Assembly (NCBI GenBank): GCA_003567055.1
Contig: PXAW01000108.1
Location: 1 to 19,452 of the forward strand
DNA from: Hyphomicrobiales bacterium
GTDB lineage: Bacteria; Pseudomonadota; Alphaproteobacteria; Rhizobiales; Beijerinckiaceae
Direction: 5' to 3'
Length of the DNA: 19,452 bases
The notes beneath the pieces were generated by a model that was given only the letters and a program-made list of their open reading frames with translations, did not search any database and had not been told where the DNA came from. The stretch's first letter is position 1, and each line of letters begins with the position of its first letter. Made by a program: the position numbers and the translations under genes. Shown in pieces: positions 17,994-19,452 of the stretch.

Positions 17994-18425
17994 ATGACGG
18001 TTCGACAAGTGCTTTCGGGCAAAGGGGCTGACGTGGTGACCATCGCGCCGGACAAGACCCTCGCACAGGCAGCGAAGCTGCTTGCAGACAAGCGAATCGG
18101 TGCGGTGGTGGTGAGCAGCGACGAGAAGGCGGTAGCCGGGATCCTGTCCGAGCGCGACATCATCCGCGCCCTCGCCCGCAACGGCGCAGCCGCGCTCGAC
18201 CAGAAGGTGGCGGATTCGATGACGCGCGATGTCGTGACCTGCAGCATGCAGGCCGATGCCGATCATCTGATGCGCCTGATGACGGACGGCAAGTTTCGCC
18301 ACGTTCCGGTGGTCGAGGACGGTGTGCTCGTCGGCATCGTCTCGATCGGTGACGTGGTCAATCGCCGGCTATCGGATATCGAGGCCGAGCAGCAGGCGCT
18401 GAAGCAGTATATCGCCAGCGCCTGA
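17994..18425 (+). CDS. Stand-alone two-CBS-domain protein
   Basis: This is a 143-residue protein made almost only of a tandem CBS pair. CBS1 spans about 7-62 (KRIGAVVVSS, GILSERDIIRAL) and CBS2 about 73-128 (MTRDVVTC, FRHVPVVEDGVLVGIVSIGDVV). A helical tail follows (SDIEAEQQALKQYIASA). CBS pairs form Bateman modules that often bind AMP, ATP or other adenosyl ligands and act as energy sensors. The ligand and partner of this one cannot be read from sequence. AGGGAGA (17981-17987) lies 6 bases before ATG 17994. Earlier in-frame starts at 17919 and 17969 lack such a site and add a basic segment not typical of these proteins. It is separated from treY by 122 bases, so co-regulation with the operon is possible but unproven. 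The family is common in alphaproteobacteria. Confidence 0.88.
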   Translation: MTVRQVLSGKGADVVTIAPDKTLAQAAKLLADKRIGAVVVSSDEKAVAGILSERDIIRALARNGAAALDQKVADSMTRDVVTCSMQADADHLMRLMTDGKFRHVPVVEDGVLVGIVSIGDVVNRRLSDIEAEQQALKQYIASA

Positions 18426-19442
18426 TCAGCGCGCCGCGGCGAGTTCTTCGGCTTCGGCGAGCAATTCGCGGATATCGGGCAGGGCGCGCTGGGTCGCCTC
18501 CTCCCCGAGCCGGATGATTTCGTCCGCGCGATGGAATTCGAACAGGCCGATCCTGGCCAGTTTGGGCGAGATCATCAGATCGGGCGGATCGCCGGCCAGT
18601 CGCGAGCGCGAGATCCGGTCCTGCGTGATGTTGAAGGCATCGATCATCACCTTGGCCATCCCAGGCGCCACGCGCCGCGCCGGATCACGCCCGCGCAGGC
18701 GATCTGCGGCGCCCAGCACGGGGTCCAGCATGGGCGAAAACAGCCCGGGATTCTCCGCAGCCGGATCATCCGTGACGTGGTCGGGATCGTGCGCATCGTC
18801 GTCATTGTGGATCGACTGGATGGTCGTGCCGCGCAGCTTGAGATCTCCGTTGAGATTGACGCACAGCACGACATCAGCCCCGAGCGCCCGGGCCGCCGTC
18901 ACGGGTACGGGGTTGACCAGGGTGCCATCGACGAGCAACCGGTTGCGGATGCGCACCGGGTTCATGATCCCCGGCAGGGCGTACGAGGCGCTGATGGCGT
19001 CGAGAAGCCGCCCGCGCGTCAGCCAGATTTCGTGACCTGTCATGATTTCGGTGGCGATCGCGCCGAAGCGGATCGGCAGATCCTCGATGCGCCCCGCGCC
19101 GAGGTCTTCCTCGAGCAGCTGACGCAGCTTTTCTCCCGCGATCAGCCCTGACGCGCTCAGTGAGAAATCGAGCAGGCCGATGACACGCCGGCGGGTCAGG
19201 GAGCGCGCGAAAACCTCCAGGTCGTCGAGCTTGCCCGCAGCGTAACAACCGCCGACCACGGCCCCGATGGAGGTTCCTGCCACGACATCGGGGACGATGC
19301 CCTCGCGCATCAGCACCCGGAGCATCCCGATATGGGACCACCCGCGCGCCGCGCCGCCGCCCAATGCGATGCCGATCTTCAGCTTGTTGCCGTTTGCGCG
19401 CGATGCGTTCGCGCCCGATGCGTTTTCTCCTGCCTCGACCAC
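18426..19442 (-). CDS. Patatin-like phospholipase family protein (RssA type)
   Basis: This is a predicted serine hydrolase with a Ser-Asp dyad, 338 residues as read here. It shows a glycine-rich oxyanion motif GGGAARG (28-34), nucleophile S58 in AGTSIGAVVGG and D172 in LVDGTLVNPVP. No signal peptide or membrane segment is evident, so it is probably cytoplasmic or peripheral. Patatin-like proteins of this group are assumed to hydrolyse acyl esters of lipids. The real substrate is unknown. An aspartate-rich segment (about 215-232) interrupts the C-terminal half. The start is uncertain: GTG at 19440-19442 has GAGGA 4 bases upstream, but the frame stays open to the window edge, so the protein could be longer. 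The N-terminal ~19 residues are low complexity. Its stop abuts the CBS gene stop, tail to tail. Confidence 0.88.
   Translation of the reverse strand: MVEAGENASGANASRANGNKLKIGIALGGGAARGWSHIGMLRVLMREGIVPDVVAGTSIGAVVGGCYAAGKLDDLEVFARSLTRRRVIGLLDFSLSASGLIAGEKLRQLLEEDLGAGRIEDLPIRFGAIATEIMTGHEIWLTRGRLLDAISASYALPGIMNPVRIRNRLLVDGTLVNPVPVTAARALGADVVLCVNLNGDLKLRGTTIQSIHNDDDAHDPDHVTDDPAAENPGLFSPMLDPVLGAADRLRGRDPARRVAPGMAKVMIDAFNITQDRISRSRLAGDPPDLMISPKLARIGLFEFHRADEIIRLGEEATQRALPDIRELLAEAEELAAAR
19392..19421. repeat. Two adjacent imperfect 15-base repeats
   Basis: Bases 19392-19406 and 19407-19421 match at 13 of 15 positions. They lie in frame in the N-terminal coding region of the patatin-like gene and encode repeated ASGAN/ASRAN-like residues. 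The likely origin is replication slippage in a low-complexity leader. Confidence 0.55.
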
Positions 19443-19452
19443 GAGATCCTCA

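Overview
The window is GC-rich, with mostly G or C at third codon positions. It looks like chromosomal DNA of an alphaproteobacterium, probably Hyphomicrobiales (Rhizobiales). That placement rests on three things: the gene set and order, the very long two-part GlgE and TreS-kinase fusion, and an upstream sequence that matches the alphaproteobacterial EcfG stress promoter (GGAAC-N17-CGTT). No tRNA, rRNA, CRISPR array, insertion sequence or phage gene was seen.

Layout. Bases 2-64 hold the unidentified 3' end of a plus-strand gene. Bases 65-393 are non-coding and carry the candidate EcfG promoter (195-220). From 394 to 17870 seven plus-strand genes are packed with gaps of at most 8 bases or 4-base overlaps, so they almost certainly form one translationally coupled operon: glgE, treS fused to maltokinase (pep2), glgB, glgX (treX), treZ, malQ, treY. 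After a 122-base gap comes a small two-CBS-domain protein (17994-18425). A patatin-like (RssA-type) serine hydrolase lies on the minus strand (18426-19442) and meets it tail to tail with no base between the stop codons.

How the genes work together. TreY, TreZ and GlgX convert alpha-1,4-glucan to trehalose. TreS isomerises trehalose to maltose, the fused kinase makes maltose-1-phosphate, GlgE adds maltosyl units to a glucan, and GlgB branches it. MalQ reshuffles short malto-oligosaccharides. The operon therefore encodes both directions of a trehalose-glucan cycle, with no ADP-glucose route (glgC/glgA), glgP or otsA/otsB in view. Catalytic triads are intact in all seven enzymes by direct reading.

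The most unusual feature is the N-terminal ~440 residues of GlgE. They look like a second, degenerate copy of the GlgE-type barrel in which all three catalytic acids are altered, at closely matching spacing.
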